Below are positions 10,309 through 19,956 of a stretch of DNA of 64,000 nucleotides, piece after piece. The number at the start of each line of letters is the position of its first letter. The stretch's first letter is position 1. A model generated the notes under the pieces. The model saw only the letters and a list, made by a program, of their open reading frames with translations. It was not told where the DNA came from and did no database searches. The DNA is from Candidatus Kosakonia sp. 282A-S69 (GTDB lineage: Bacteria; Pseudomonadota; Gammaproteobacteria; Enterobacterales; Enterobacteriaceae), in contig NZ_JAROAU010000003.1 in assembly GCF_029433855.1 (NCBI RefSeq), positions 492,034 to 556,033 on the forward strand. The letters run 5' to 3'. The translations under genes were made by a program, and so were the position numbers.

Positions 10309-10455
10309 ACTCCTCCACATGAGGCTGCAATCTGCACATTGCACCCCAAAAGGTATAGTTGCTGAAAAAGGTCTGCACCAGGCCAGACGGCGCGAATAGT
10401 GCAAGGGCTGAGCATTAGCTACGCTTAAAAAAAGCGGGCGTAACGGGGGTGGCAA

Positions 10456-10779
10456 ATGAGTAAGAAGATCATGCAGGAGTACCTGGTGCTGGGCGGTAAA
10501 CACCACGGCGAGGTATGGCGTGGCGTCTACCCGGCGATGGGGCTGAATCTCTCGAAGCACGATGAGCGCTTCGGGCAGTTCTTTGACCGAAGCGGGCAGA
10601 AGAGGGTCGAGCTCTCGCGTAAAGAGCAGTACTTCATTACCGAGTGGCTATCGCCTGAAGGGCATACCTATCTGCTGGCCACCGCCGAAGATCTGACGGA
10701 GTTCAATATTGAAGAGGAGATAGGCCGGATCGCGCCACCGCTCCGGCCTCTGGACAGCGCTATTGAAGACTGGGTTTAG
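10456..10779 (+). CDS. Hypothetical protein, 107 aa
   Basis: A small soluble acidic protein that I do not recognise. It begins MSKKIMQEYLVLGGKHHGE and ends with an acidic IEDWV tail; no signal peptide, Cys cluster or membrane segment is visible. A purine-rich GGGGGTGG precedes the ATG. Its stop overlaps the stop of the convergent ProP-like gene by 3 bp (10776-10779). GC-rich third positions support coding. Confidence 0.7.
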   Translation: MSKKIMQEYLVLGGKHHGEVWRGVYPAMGLNLSKHDERFGQFFDRSGQKRVELSRKEQYFITEWLSPEGHTYLLATAEDLTEFNIEEEIGRIAPPLRPLDSAIEDWV

Positions 10780-12251
10780 CCGTGCTCATGCGCTGCCTGG
10801 GTTTTTAAACGTTTCGACGCGCGCTGCTTTCGCAACTTATCAATCAGCTTGTGCGCTTCCGCGCGGGTGGCGACCGCAGGCGACGATCCGCTCAGCGGTT
10901 TTCGCGCCGTTTCGCGCAGTGTCAGCACGGTCAAGGCACCAATCAGCCCTGCGCCCATCATGTAGTAAGCGGGCATCATCACATTGTGGGTGGTATCGAC
11001 CAGCCAGGCGGTGACCAGCGGCGTAGTACCACCGAACAGAGAGACCGAGAGGTTAAAGCCAATGGCCAGCGCGCTGTAGCGAATATCGGTGATAAACAGC
11101 GCTGGCAGCGTTGCTGGCATGGTGCCACTAAAGCAGGTGTGCAGCACGCCCAGAATGACCAGGCCGCCGAAGACCGCCCACATATTGCCGGAGCCAATCA
11201 GCATATAGCTTGGGATCGCCAGCAGCACCAGCCCCAGCGCGCCGAAAGCGATCACCGGGCGGCGGCCCAGACGGTCGGTCCAGTGTCCCCAGGCCAGCGT
11301 CAGCGGCATCATCACAAACATGATCACCATCACCAGCAGCAGGCCGGTCAGCTCGCTCATTCCTAACACGCTGGTCAGGTAGCTCGGCATATAAGAGGTG
11401 AGCATATAGTTCGAGACGTTAAAGACCAGCACCAGGCCAATACACTGCAGCATCTGTTTGCGGTATTTGTGCAGCATCTGCAGCAGGCTCAGCTTGGGTT
11501 TGCTGTGCTCCAGCGCACCCTGCTTATCCATATGCTCTTTAAAAGCCGGCGTCTCTTCGAGCTTCAGGCGGATATAGAGACCAAACAGGCCGAGCGGTGC
11601 GGCGAGGAAAAAGGGGATTCGCCAGCCCCAGCTGTGCATCGCCTCGGCTGGCAGCACGGCAATCATAATGGTCACCAGACTGGCGCCCAGCAAATAGCCG
11701 CCAAGCGTGCCGAACTCGAGAAAGCTGCCCATAAAACCACGGCGTTTATCGGTGGAGTACTCGGCGATAAAGGTGGCTGCGCCGCCATACTCACCGCCGG
11801 TTGAGAAGCCCTGAACCAGGCGTGCGACCAGCAGCAGGATCGGCGCGGCAATGCCAATGCTGTCGTAATCGGGAATCAGGCCAATACAGAAAGTGCCGAT
11901 CGACATCATGATCATCGTCAGGGCGAGGATCTTCTGGCGACCAAAGCGGTCGCCGAGCGGGCCGAAGACCATGCCGCCAATCGGGCGAACCAGGAAGGCC
12001 GCGGCGAAGGTGCCGAAAGAGGCGATAAGCTGCGCGGTGCTGCTGGCGCCGGGAAAGAAGACCTGGCCGATAATGACTGCCAGATAGCTGTAGACGCCAA
12101 AGTCGAACCACTCCATCGTGTTGCCCAGCGCGGCCGCACCGACGGCGCGTTTCAGCAGCTTATTATCAATGACAGTGATGTCTTCTACGGTCAGTTCGTT
12201 GGCCGTTGCGGCCGGGTTAGTGTGGTGCGGTAAAGTCGTTCCGTTGCTCAT
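10776..12251 (-). CDS. proP: ProP-like osmoprotectant/H+ symporter (MFS)
   Basis: A 491-residue metabolite:H+ symporter of the major facilitator superfamily, closest in pattern to ProP, which imports proline and glycine betaine. It has LGNTMEWFDFGVYSYLA in the first helix, the RPIGGMVFGPLGDRFGRQ loop signature, VQGFSTGGEYGGA, and a matching DRLGRRP in the second half. E. coli ProP ends in an osmosensory antiparallel coiled coil; here that element is missing and the tail is a short basic segment (KLIDKLRKQRASKRLK). It may therefore be a paralogue with different osmotic sensing or another carboxylate substrate. The gene symbol is tentative. Confidence 0.75.
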   Translation of the reverse strand: MSNGTTLPHHTNPAATANELTVEDITVIDNKLLKRAVGAAALGNTMEWFDFGVYSYLAVIIGQVFFPGASSTAQLIASFGTFAAAFLVRPIGGMVFGPLGDRFGRQKILALTMIMMSIGTFCIGLIPDYDSIGIAAPILLLVARLVQGFSTGGEYGGAATFIAEYSTDKRRGFMGSFLEFGTLGGYLLGASLVTIMIAVLPAEAMHSWGWRIPFFLAAPLGLFGLYIRLKLEETPAFKEHMDKQGALEHSKPKLSLLQMLHKYRKQMLQCIGLVLVFNVSNYMLTSYMPSYLTSVLGMSELTGLLLVMVIMFVMMPLTLAWGHWTDRLGRRPVIAFGALGLVLLAIPSYMLIGSGNMWAVFGGLVILGVLHTCFSGTMPATLPALFITDIRYSALAIGFNLSVSLFGGTTPLVTAWLVDTTHNVMMPAYYMMGAGLIGALTVLTLRETARKPLSGSSPAVATRAEAHKLIDKLRKQRASKRLKTQAAHEHG

Positions 12252-12499
12252 AAACTCCCCATGAGTGCTGGTGGTGCGACCTTATAGCTTTCGCAGCCGT
12301 GATGCTCAAATGGAGGGAAATGAAAGCTATAAGATGCAGAAAAAAGCAGTTTGCCGACGTTCGCGGCAGGGGGACACCATAATTAAAATTTATGGGTGAG
12401 GCAAATTTTTGGCGCAATTCGCTGCTTTTATACTATAAAGCTGAATATTAACGCGCCGTGAGTAAAAGTAGCGGAACAAGCTAATCCCTTAGCCTCTCT

Positions 12500-13270
12500 T
12501 CACTCCGTGGACTTCAGTTTGTTGATGCCCATCGCCATCACCTGTGAGGGGTGGAACAGCGACAAACTCTCCACCTGCGACAGCAGCAGCACCTTGCGAA
12601 AATCGAGCGCCGACATCGGCTCCGAGGCGAGATCGATATGATGGTCGTCGTACCATGCGCTGTAGTTATGCTCAACCCGCAGATCCAGCGTCTCATGGTT
12701 GCGGTAGCCGCTCAGCATCGGAATGAGCACAATGTTGTTGGCATCGCCGACATCAAACGTGGCGGTATGGATCATGCCGATGTAGATGCGCTGAGATTTC
12801 AGGGTGATCCACGCCAGGTCGCCGCGCTCCATGCACTGATAGATCAGCCCCTCAATGCCGTTGGCGCGCGAGAGGTGTTTATACAATTCGCGGCGGCCGG
12901 GGATATCGAGGCGCGCGCTGCTGGACCAGTTCGAGTGCCACAGGCAAAACAGCACAGCAAAGGCGAGCATAATCACCACCGGTGCCTGGATGCCGAGGAA
13001 GGTCCAGTTCATAAATGTCATATGCAGATGGTGCTCTTCCGGGCCAAACGTGGCGGGAAAAGTATTCATCACAGCCGAACTGGCGAGCAGGCTGAGCCAC
13101 ACCACGGCGGTGGCGATAATCCCCTGCAGGACAAAGACGCAGCCATAGAGCGCTACCAGAAAGTAGACATCCCAGCCGAAGCTGCGTTTGAATTTGAAGC
13201 GTGTCGAGAGGTCGTGCGAGGTGTACCAGTAGCCGCAAACCATCAATACCATGAATATTGCTGTACCCAT
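12500..13270 (-). CDS. Inner-membrane protein of unknown function
   Basis: A 256-residue protein with an N-terminal membrane anchor (residues 1-17), two further hydrophobic segments (about 37-65 and 90-112) and a C-terminal soluble domain of about 140 residues containing SRANGIEGLIYQCMERGD and a DLASEPMSALDF region. I cannot assign a family. It follows the 65-residue gene by 2 bp, so the two should be co-translated and may act together. The upstream gene has an acidic soluble product. Confidence 0.72.
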   Translation of the reverse strand: MGTAIFMVLMVCGYWYTSHDLSTRFKFKRSFGWDVYFLVALYGCVFVLQGIIATAVVWLSLLASSAVMNTFPATFGPEEHHLHMTFMNWTFLGIQAPVVIMLAFAVLFCLWHSNWSSSARLDIPGRRELYKHLSRANGIEGLIYQCMERGDLAWITLKSQRIYIGMIHTATFDVGDANNIVLIPMLSGYRNHETLDLRVEHNYSAWYDDHHIDLASEPMSALDFRKVLLLSQVESLSLFHPSQVMAMGINKLKSTE

Positions 13271-13272
13271 CC

Positions 13273-13470
13273 CTAAGCCCTCTTCAACGCATCAACATGC
13301 TCTCTGAAATCTTCCTGTACCCTTTTGCAGTGGATATTCACCGAGGCGTTGCCGTCAGCATCGACCACAATGCGCTCACCATCTTCAATCGAATCCTGTA
13401 TTTCACTGTGACTCATCACCTGTAACAGCTTGTCAGGGCTGGCAAATAAAGAACGAAGTAATTTTCTCAT
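13273..13470 (-). CDS. Small hypothetical protein, 65 aa
   Basis: A basic N terminus (MRKLLRSLFASPDKLLQ) is followed by an acidic stretch (EIQDSIEDGERIVVDADG) and a helical C terminus. There is no signal peptide or metal motif. GGAGG (13482-13486 on the minus strand) lies a suitable distance upstream of the ATG. It is the first gene of a two-gene operon with the membrane protein at 12500-13270. Function unknown. Confidence 0.68.
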   Translation of the reverse strand: MRKLLRSLFASPDKLLQVMSHSEIQDSIEDGERIVVDADGNASVNIHCKRVQEDFREHVDALKRA

Positions 13471-15299
<1,829 letters not shown>

Positions 15300-15301
15300 G
15301 C

Positions 15302-15327
15302 AAAAAAGCGGCGCAGAAGTGCGCCGC
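15302..15327 (-). terminator. Intrinsic terminator after the chbRF locus
   Basis: A perfect 8-bp stem (GCGGCGCA 15308-15315 with TGCGCCGC 15320-15327) is followed, on the minus strand, by six T residues (15302-15307). It lies 35 bp beyond the chbF stop. Confidence 0.75.
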
Positions 15328-15362
15328 AAAAGCCCGTTGCTGGCGGGCAAACGGCCTCTGCA

Positions 15363-16718
15363 TCAGGCTTTTTGCTGCTTCAGGCGCGCAAGAGTCGCGG
15401 CGAAGTTTGGCAACCACTTCTCATGAGCCAGTAACATCTCGCGCGCCAGCCGCTCGGCGTCACCGTCGGAGTGCACCAGCGGGCTGAGATTGAGCGCCAG
15501 CAACACATCGTTAAACTCGCCGCTCAGGGCAGCCTTGCTGGCCGCGATTTCAAACCCCTTAATGGTGTGGATAAGCCCCAGCACCTTGTCATCAAAATGG
15601 GTAACGCGCGGATGGGGCGTCGCCCCATCTCGCCCAATCAGGCAGGTCATCTCAACCGCCCACTCTGGCGGAATATTGTCGATGTGACCGCAATGGGGAA
15701 TGTTCACATAGTGTTCTGTCTGCTTATCGTTATAGATGGCGTTAATCACCTCGCACGCGGCATCGGAGTACCAGGCGCCGCCGCGCTGCTCCAGTGCCTG
15801 AGGTTTCACGTCAAGGTTGGGATCTTTATAGAGTTCAAAGAGATCTTTTTCGATTTGCTGCACCACCTGCGCCCGTGCGCCGCCTTTGTAATACTCGCCG
15901 AGCTCAATCGCCAGCATCTCTTTCTGCTTAAAGTAGTAGAGCAGGTAGGAGCAGGGCAGCAGGTTGAGGGCGCGGATCAGCCCTTAACTAAAGGGCAGGT
16001 CGAAGATGTTTTTCACCGACGATGCCTGTAACTTTCCGCTGGCAACACCGTCGAGCAACTCCGCGAAGCGCGACACGCCGTTTACCTGCACATCACTGAG
16101 GAACACCATGTGGTTGAGGCCGAAAAGATCGAGCGCGATCTCATCACTCTTTGCCAGCGCCAGCACATCGCGGACAAACATCTTCATGCCGACAGGAATG
16201 TTGCAGACGCCGATAAATCTCCTGAAGTTGGTATGGCGGCAGACCGCTTCGGTCACCATGCCTGCCGGGTTGGTGAAGTTAATCACCCAGGCGTTCGGGC
16301 AGATAGCCTCTACGTCGCGCAGAATGTCGAAAATGACCGGGATGGTGCGCAACCCTTTGAATAATCCGCCAGCGCCATTGGTCTCCTGACCAAGATAGCC
16401 GTGGCTTAGCGGGATGCGCTCATCCAGTTCGCGCGCTTTCAGCTGGCCGACGCGCAGCTGGGTCGTGACAAAATCGGCACCCTGCAGCGCCTCGCGGCGA
16501 TCAAGCGTTTGATACACCTTCAGGGGAATGCCCGCTTTGGCCACCATCCGCTGGCAGAGCTGGAAAATAATCTCCTGCTTCTCTCTTCCCTCCTCGACGT
16601 CCACCAGCCACCACTCCGTAATCGGCAGTTCGTGGTAGCGCTTGATAAACCCTTCCAGCAGTTCCGGGGTGTAGCTACTGCCGCCGCCAACAGTGACGAC
16701 TTTCAGTTTCGGGCTCAT
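15363..16718 (-). pseudogene. chbF: 6-phospho-beta-glucosidase ChbF (GH4), interrupted by an in-frame stop
   Basis: ChbF hydrolyses phosphorylated chitobiose/cellobiose using NAD+ and a divalent metal (glycoside hydrolase family 4). The frame from the ATG at 16718 carries VTVGGGSSYTPELLEGF, the QTNGAGGLFKG region and NFTNPAGMVTEA. It then stops at TAA 15984-15986, after residue 244. The same frame continues without a shift through GLIRALNLLPCSYLLYYF to the normal C terminus at 15363. E. coli ChbF reads LPFSEGLIR here, so a GAA-to-TAA change explains the break. Everything else is intact (about 451 codons), so the loss looks recent, or it could be a sequencing error. Confidence 0.9.
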
Positions 16719-16751
16719 GCTCTCTCCTGTCGAGGATTGCGCCAGCGGGGA

Positions 16752-17597
16752 CTACTGCGTGATCTCCGTTAACCGCTTGCGGTAACCGTTGGGTGTAAAC
16801 GAGGTCATTTTTTTGAAGGTCTTAATAAACAGGCTCGGGCTGCTGTAACCCGACTCCCAGGCGATGTCCGCTACCGAGTAGTTGGTCATCTCCAGCTGCT
16901 TTTTCGCAAAGTCGATACGGATCTCATTGATGATCTGCATCGGCGTTTTGTCGTAAAAGCGCCGCGTCGCACGGGTGAGATACTCCTGCGATTTGCAGGA
17001 GAGCCGCACCATGTTCTCCAGCGCATTATCGCTGAACTGGCGTTTATCGTGCATCGCTTCGACGGTGCTTCTCAGCCACTGCGGAATATCCTCCATCACC
17101 TGCTCTTCGCGATAGTGACGCAGGCGATTGAGCACGTAAAAAGTCACGGTTTCGATAAACTCGTCGAGACCGTTCTCACGAAAATTGAGCGAAGCAATCA
17201 CTGTTTCAACATAGGTCAAAAATGCGCTGTGCGTGCGGTAAGGTTGCGAGGCCACAAAGCAGAACGGCAGCAGAGAGTGATAGTACTGATCGAAAAATTG
17301 TCGGCTAATACCGACATTGAGGATGCGGGCGGCACCGTACTCATAGAGACTCTGGTGATGCGATCCCAGCGGGATAAAAACGAAATCACCGCGCTCCAGC
17401 AGCACGCGTTTACCGTTAATGACCTGGTAGTACCGCCCGGTCAGAACGAGGGTAAATTCATAATAATCATGCTGATGCAGCCCGCTGGCGCTCTCCGATT
17501 TATTGAAGATAAAGACATGGAAAGGCTTTCCTTTAAAGAGCTGCTGTTCGTGGACGGTTTTGATCTCCTGTGTGCCGATCGTTGGTGTTGGCTGCAT
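16752..17597 (-). CDS. chbR: Chitobiose operon regulator ChbR (AraC family)
   Basis: ChbR is a dual regulator of the chitobiose PTS operon, repressing without inducer and activating with CRP when chitobiose is present. The 281-residue protein has an N-terminal cupin ([19 protein letters not shown], then [16 protein letters not shown]) and a C-terminal AraC helix-turn-helix pair ([20 protein letters not shown]). Its start and length match the E. coli protein (280). In E. coli the order is chbBCARFG; here chbBCA are missing upstream and chbG downstream, so this regulator controls at most the broken chbF next to it (33-bp gap). Confidence 0.93.
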   Translation of the reverse strand: MQPTPTIGTQEIKTVHEQQLFKGKPFHVFIFNKSESASGLHQHDYYEFTLVLTGRYYQVINGKRVLLERGDFVFIPLGSHHQSLYEYGAARILNVGISRQFFDQYYHSLLPFCFVASQPYRTHSAFLTYVETVIASLNFRENGLDEFIETVTFYVLNRLRHYREEQVMEDIPQWLRSTVEAMHDKRQFSDNALENMVRLSCKSQEYLTRATRRFYDKTPMQIINEIRIDFAKKQLEMTNYSVADIAWESGYSSPSLFIKTFKKMTSFTPNGYRKRLTEITQ

Positions 17598-18081
17598 CGT
17601 TCACTCCTTACGACTTGCGCATACATGTCTATATTTCAGCGCGTTGGCGATCGCTTTCCGCGCGCTTCCTGCTTATCAGGCCGGGTTTTTTTTCTGGTGC
17701 GAACGCTCTTTATCTACGTTCAGGTTTGCTGAAATCCTTCAATAGCGAACGAAGCGGCAAATCTTCTGCCTCATCACTACCGCAAAGCACTCAGGCTGGC
17801 CTGCAACATCAAAAGAGCAATATGCTTCTTTACCCGCAATGTGCCTGGCAATTGTCCCCATTTTTCCAGAAATGACGTAACTAACATCTTAATAAGAGGC
17901 GTAAATTTGGGTTTGGTACTTTTTTCCGTGGGTAAAACAAGTATACGGGAGCGTACGGGAGGGAGGTATTCTGCAATCTGCCACAATTATCTCTGGTTGA
18001 CCGATTGCTATGCTCTTCTTCACAGTTTCGCTAATTTTTTAGCGATTCCGGAGAGGGCGAAGGCTCCTCTCCGGCAAAAAA
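17598..18081. other. Intergenic region where chbBCA would be expected
   Basis: Nearly 480 bases upstream of chbR with no recognisable gene. Nothing resembling the PTS genes chbB, chbC or chbA remains. Near the right end there is a perfect 9-bp hairpin, CCGGAGAGG (18048-18056) with CCTCTCCGG (18066-18074), which may help end the oxidoreductase transcript, although no U-tract follows it. Confidence 0.55.
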
Positions 18082-18681
18082 TTACGCTTGGGTCGCAGCG
18101 AAAATAGTTTTACCGATCTCACGCGCCTTTTGCAGGCAAGCTTGCGGAGTGCCGAGATCGGGCTGCATCAGCGTGGCGTTGGTTAACACCGGCGCGCCGC
18201 AGTAGTCAAAAATACCGTGGGGGATTTGTGTATTCCATGATTGCGCATAGCCATGCTTTTCGAACGTTTTGCTGTCTGCGCCTCCTGTCGCCACCAGATG
18301 CACCGGCAGATGTGTCAGCTTCTTGATGACCTTGCCGGTGCCGCTATCTTCGTAGGCCCAGCCGTTGGCAAAGACGCGATCGATCCAGCCCTTTAATTGT
18401 GCGGGCATCGTCCACCAGTAGATAGGAAATACCAGTACTAATGCGTCTGCTTTCTCAATACGCTCCTGTTCAGCCACCACGTCGGCGGGCAGCGGGGCGG
18501 TTCGCATAAAGGCGTTGTAATCGGCGGCGGTAAACGACGGGTTAAACCCCTCCCGCGCCAGATCGGCGATCTCAACGCTGTTCTGCGCGTTCTGTTCGCG
18601 AATTCCTTCTGCCACGGCCTGCGCCAGGCCATGGGTTAAAGAGGTGTCGAGCGGGTGAGAGACTACGATCAGTGCATGCAT
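18082..18681 (-). CDS. NQO1/MdaB-like NAD(P)H:flavin oxidoreductase
   Basis: A 199-residue flavodoxin-fold quinone or drug reductase of the NAD(P)H dehydrogenase (quinone) family. The N terminus MHALIVVSHPLDTSLTHGLAQ has the flavin phosphate-binding pattern. The ALVLVFPIYWWTMPAQLKGWIDRVF segment (around residues 70-95) is the family signature. I start at ATG 18681, which has GAGGAG 7-12 bases upstream. It is divergently transcribed from a TetR regulator across a large palindrome, the usual layout for a quinone- or electrophile-inducible reductase. The inducer is unknown. Confidence 0.85.
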   Translation of the reverse strand: MHALIVVSHPLDTSLTHGLAQAVAEGIREQNAQNSVEIADLAREGFNPSFTAADYNAFMRTAPLPADVVAEQERIEKADALVLVFPIYWWTMPAQLKGWIDRVFANGWAYEDSGTGKVIKKLTHLPVHLVATGGADSKTFEKHGYAQSWNTQIPHGIFDYCGAPVLTNATLMQPDLGTPQACLQKAREIGKTIFAATQA

Positions 18682-18721
18682 TTGCTTCTCCTCGGTTGCC
18701 ATTACGGATTAATCACCGTAG

Positions 18722-18774
18722 GCTTATATACTATCGGTAACCTACCACTAGTAAGTTACTAATGGTATATAAGC
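18722..18774. promoter_or_regulatory. 53-bp concentric palindrome, predicted TetR operator/divergent promoter
   Basis: Outer perfect arms GCTTATATAC (18722-18731) and GTATATAAGC (18765-18774) and inner arms GTAACCTA (18737-18744) and TAAGTTAC (18752-18759, one mismatch) share exactly the same centre at 18748. The inner repeat is the likely operator. The outer TATA-rich arms look like the two mirror-image -10 regions. Confidence 0.75.
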
Positions 18775-18791
18775 TTGTCAAGGAGGCAATG

Positions 18792-19394
18792 ATGGCCGAA
18801 ACGCGTGTACGCCAGCGGCTCTCGCGGGAAGAGCGCTACGCACAACTGGTGGAGGTGGCGTGGCATATTATCCATGAGGTGGGTACCGAAGCGCTGACGC
18901 TCGGCTATTTAGCCGAACGGGCGGGAGTGACTAAACCGGTGGTATATGACCACTTCACCAGCCGCTCCGGGCTGCTGGCGGCGCTCTATCGCGAGTACGA
19001 TCAGCGTCAGAATCGCAAAATGGAGGCGCTGCTGGCCAGGACCGCGCCCGAGCTGGCGGCGCGCGCAGAAGTGGTTGCAACAACCTATATCGAATGCGTG
19101 CTGTTTCAGGGGCGTGAGATGCCGAGCCTGCTGGCGGCACTGGCGGGGACGCCGGAGCTGGAGAAGATCCGCCGCGACTACGCCGTGGATTTTACCGGCA
19201 CGTGCCGCACGCTGTTTGCGCCGTTTTGCCATGCGCCTCTGCGCGACGCCGCGCTATGGGCGATGCTCGGTGCCGCGGAAGGGCTCTCCTGGGCGGCGGT
19301 GCAGGATGCGATTAGCGAACAGCAGGCGAAAGAGGAGCTGGAGCGGGTGATTATCGCCATGGTGCATGCGACGTTGAGTGACGAAAGTGCGTAA
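18792..19394 (+). CDS. TetR-family transcriptional regulator
   Basis: A 200-residue repressor with the N-terminal TetR helix-turn-helix: VEVAWHIIHEVGTEALTLGYLAERAGVTKPVVYDHF (about residues 20-55). A helical ligand-binding domain follows. I chose the ATG at 18792 because AGGAGG (18781-18786) is five bases upstream; the ATG three bases earlier would be too close. It probably represses both itself and the divergent oxidoreductase through the palindrome centred at 18748. The ligand is unknown, perhaps a quinone or aromatic compound. Confidence 0.88.
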   Translation: MAETRVRQRLSREERYAQLVEVAWHIIHEVGTEALTLGYLAERAGVTKPVVYDHFTSRSGLLAALYREYDQRQNRKMEALLARTAPELAARAEVVATTYIECVLFQGREMPSLLAALAGTPELEKIRRDYAVDFTGTCRTLFAPFCHAPLRDAALWAMLGAAEGLSWAAVQDAISEQQAKEELERVIIAMVHATLSDESA

Positions 19395-19425
19395 AACGCT
19401 CACCGGGGTGCCGCCGAGAGAGATT

Positions 19426-19448
19426 AAGTTGTATTATAGATGCATCTT
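19426..19448. promoter_or_regulatory. NsrR-type operator upstream of ygbA
   Basis: The 23 bases match the NsrR palindrome (half-site AAGATGCATTT and its mirror) at 18 positions. The right half ATGCATCTT (19440-19448) is exact. NsrR is the nitric-oxide-sensing repressor, and ygbA is a known NsrR target in E. coli. Confidence 0.8.
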
Positions 19449-19465
19449 AATCATTGGTGATAATT

Positions 19466-19816
19466 ATGTCTGGACCACGCATCCTGCGGGAAAAACTGAC
19501 CATCCGGAAGATGATTGCTCTCTATCAACGCCTCTGCCCGGATGCAGTGAGCAGCGCGGCGCACTATGCAGATCTCTGTGCCTATGCGGAAAAGCGGCTC
19601 GATAAGTGCGTCTTCGGCGAGGCGAAACCGGCCTGCAAGCAGTGTCCGGTGCACTGTTATCAGCCCGCAAAACGCGAGGAGATGAAGCAGGTGATGCGCT
19701 GGGCAGGGCCACGCATGTTGTGGCGACACCCGATATTAACCGTGCGTCATTTGATCGACGATAAGCGCCCGGTACCGGAGTTGCCCGAGAAATACCGGCG
19801 CAAGCAGGCCGGATAA
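19466..19816 (+). CDS. ygbA: YgbA, nitrosative-stress-associated protein
   Basis: A 116-residue member of the 'nitrous oxide-stimulated promoter' family. A cluster of cysteines (C-x8-C-x2-C-x3-C around residues 46-63, in KCVFGEAKPACKQCPVHCY) suggests a metal or Fe-S site. The ATG at 19466 gives the conserved MSGPRILREKLTIRKMI start. Its promoter carries an NsrR operator. As in E. coli, the gene neighbours fhlA, convergently. The last codons and the stop lie inside the first unit of a REP cluster, so the C-terminal QAG is encoded by repeat DNA. Confidence 0.9.
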   Translation: MSGPRILREKLTIRKMIALYQRLCPDAVSSAAHYADLCAYAEKRLDKCVFGEAKPACKQCPVHCYQPAKREEMKQVMRWAGPRMLWRHPILTVRHLIDDKRPVPELPEKYRRKQAG

Positions 19817-19941
19817 ACGTCAAGCGCCATCCGGCATTATCAGCGCGTCATCATTGCCGGATGGCGGCTGCGCCTTATCCGGCCTACAAAAAACCTATTT
19901 CTGAAACGGCGTAGGCCGGATAAGCGTAAGCGCCATCCGGC
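19806..19941. repeat. REP/BIME cluster, three units
   Basis: Three REP units in alternating orientation (about 19806-19835, 19856-19887 and 19911-19941), each with the GCCGGATGGCG...CTTATCCGGCCTAC pattern or its complement. They sit between the converging ygbA and fhlA genes, the usual place for such elements. Confidence 0.85.
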
Positions 19942-19956
19942 ATGGTGTGCCACAAC

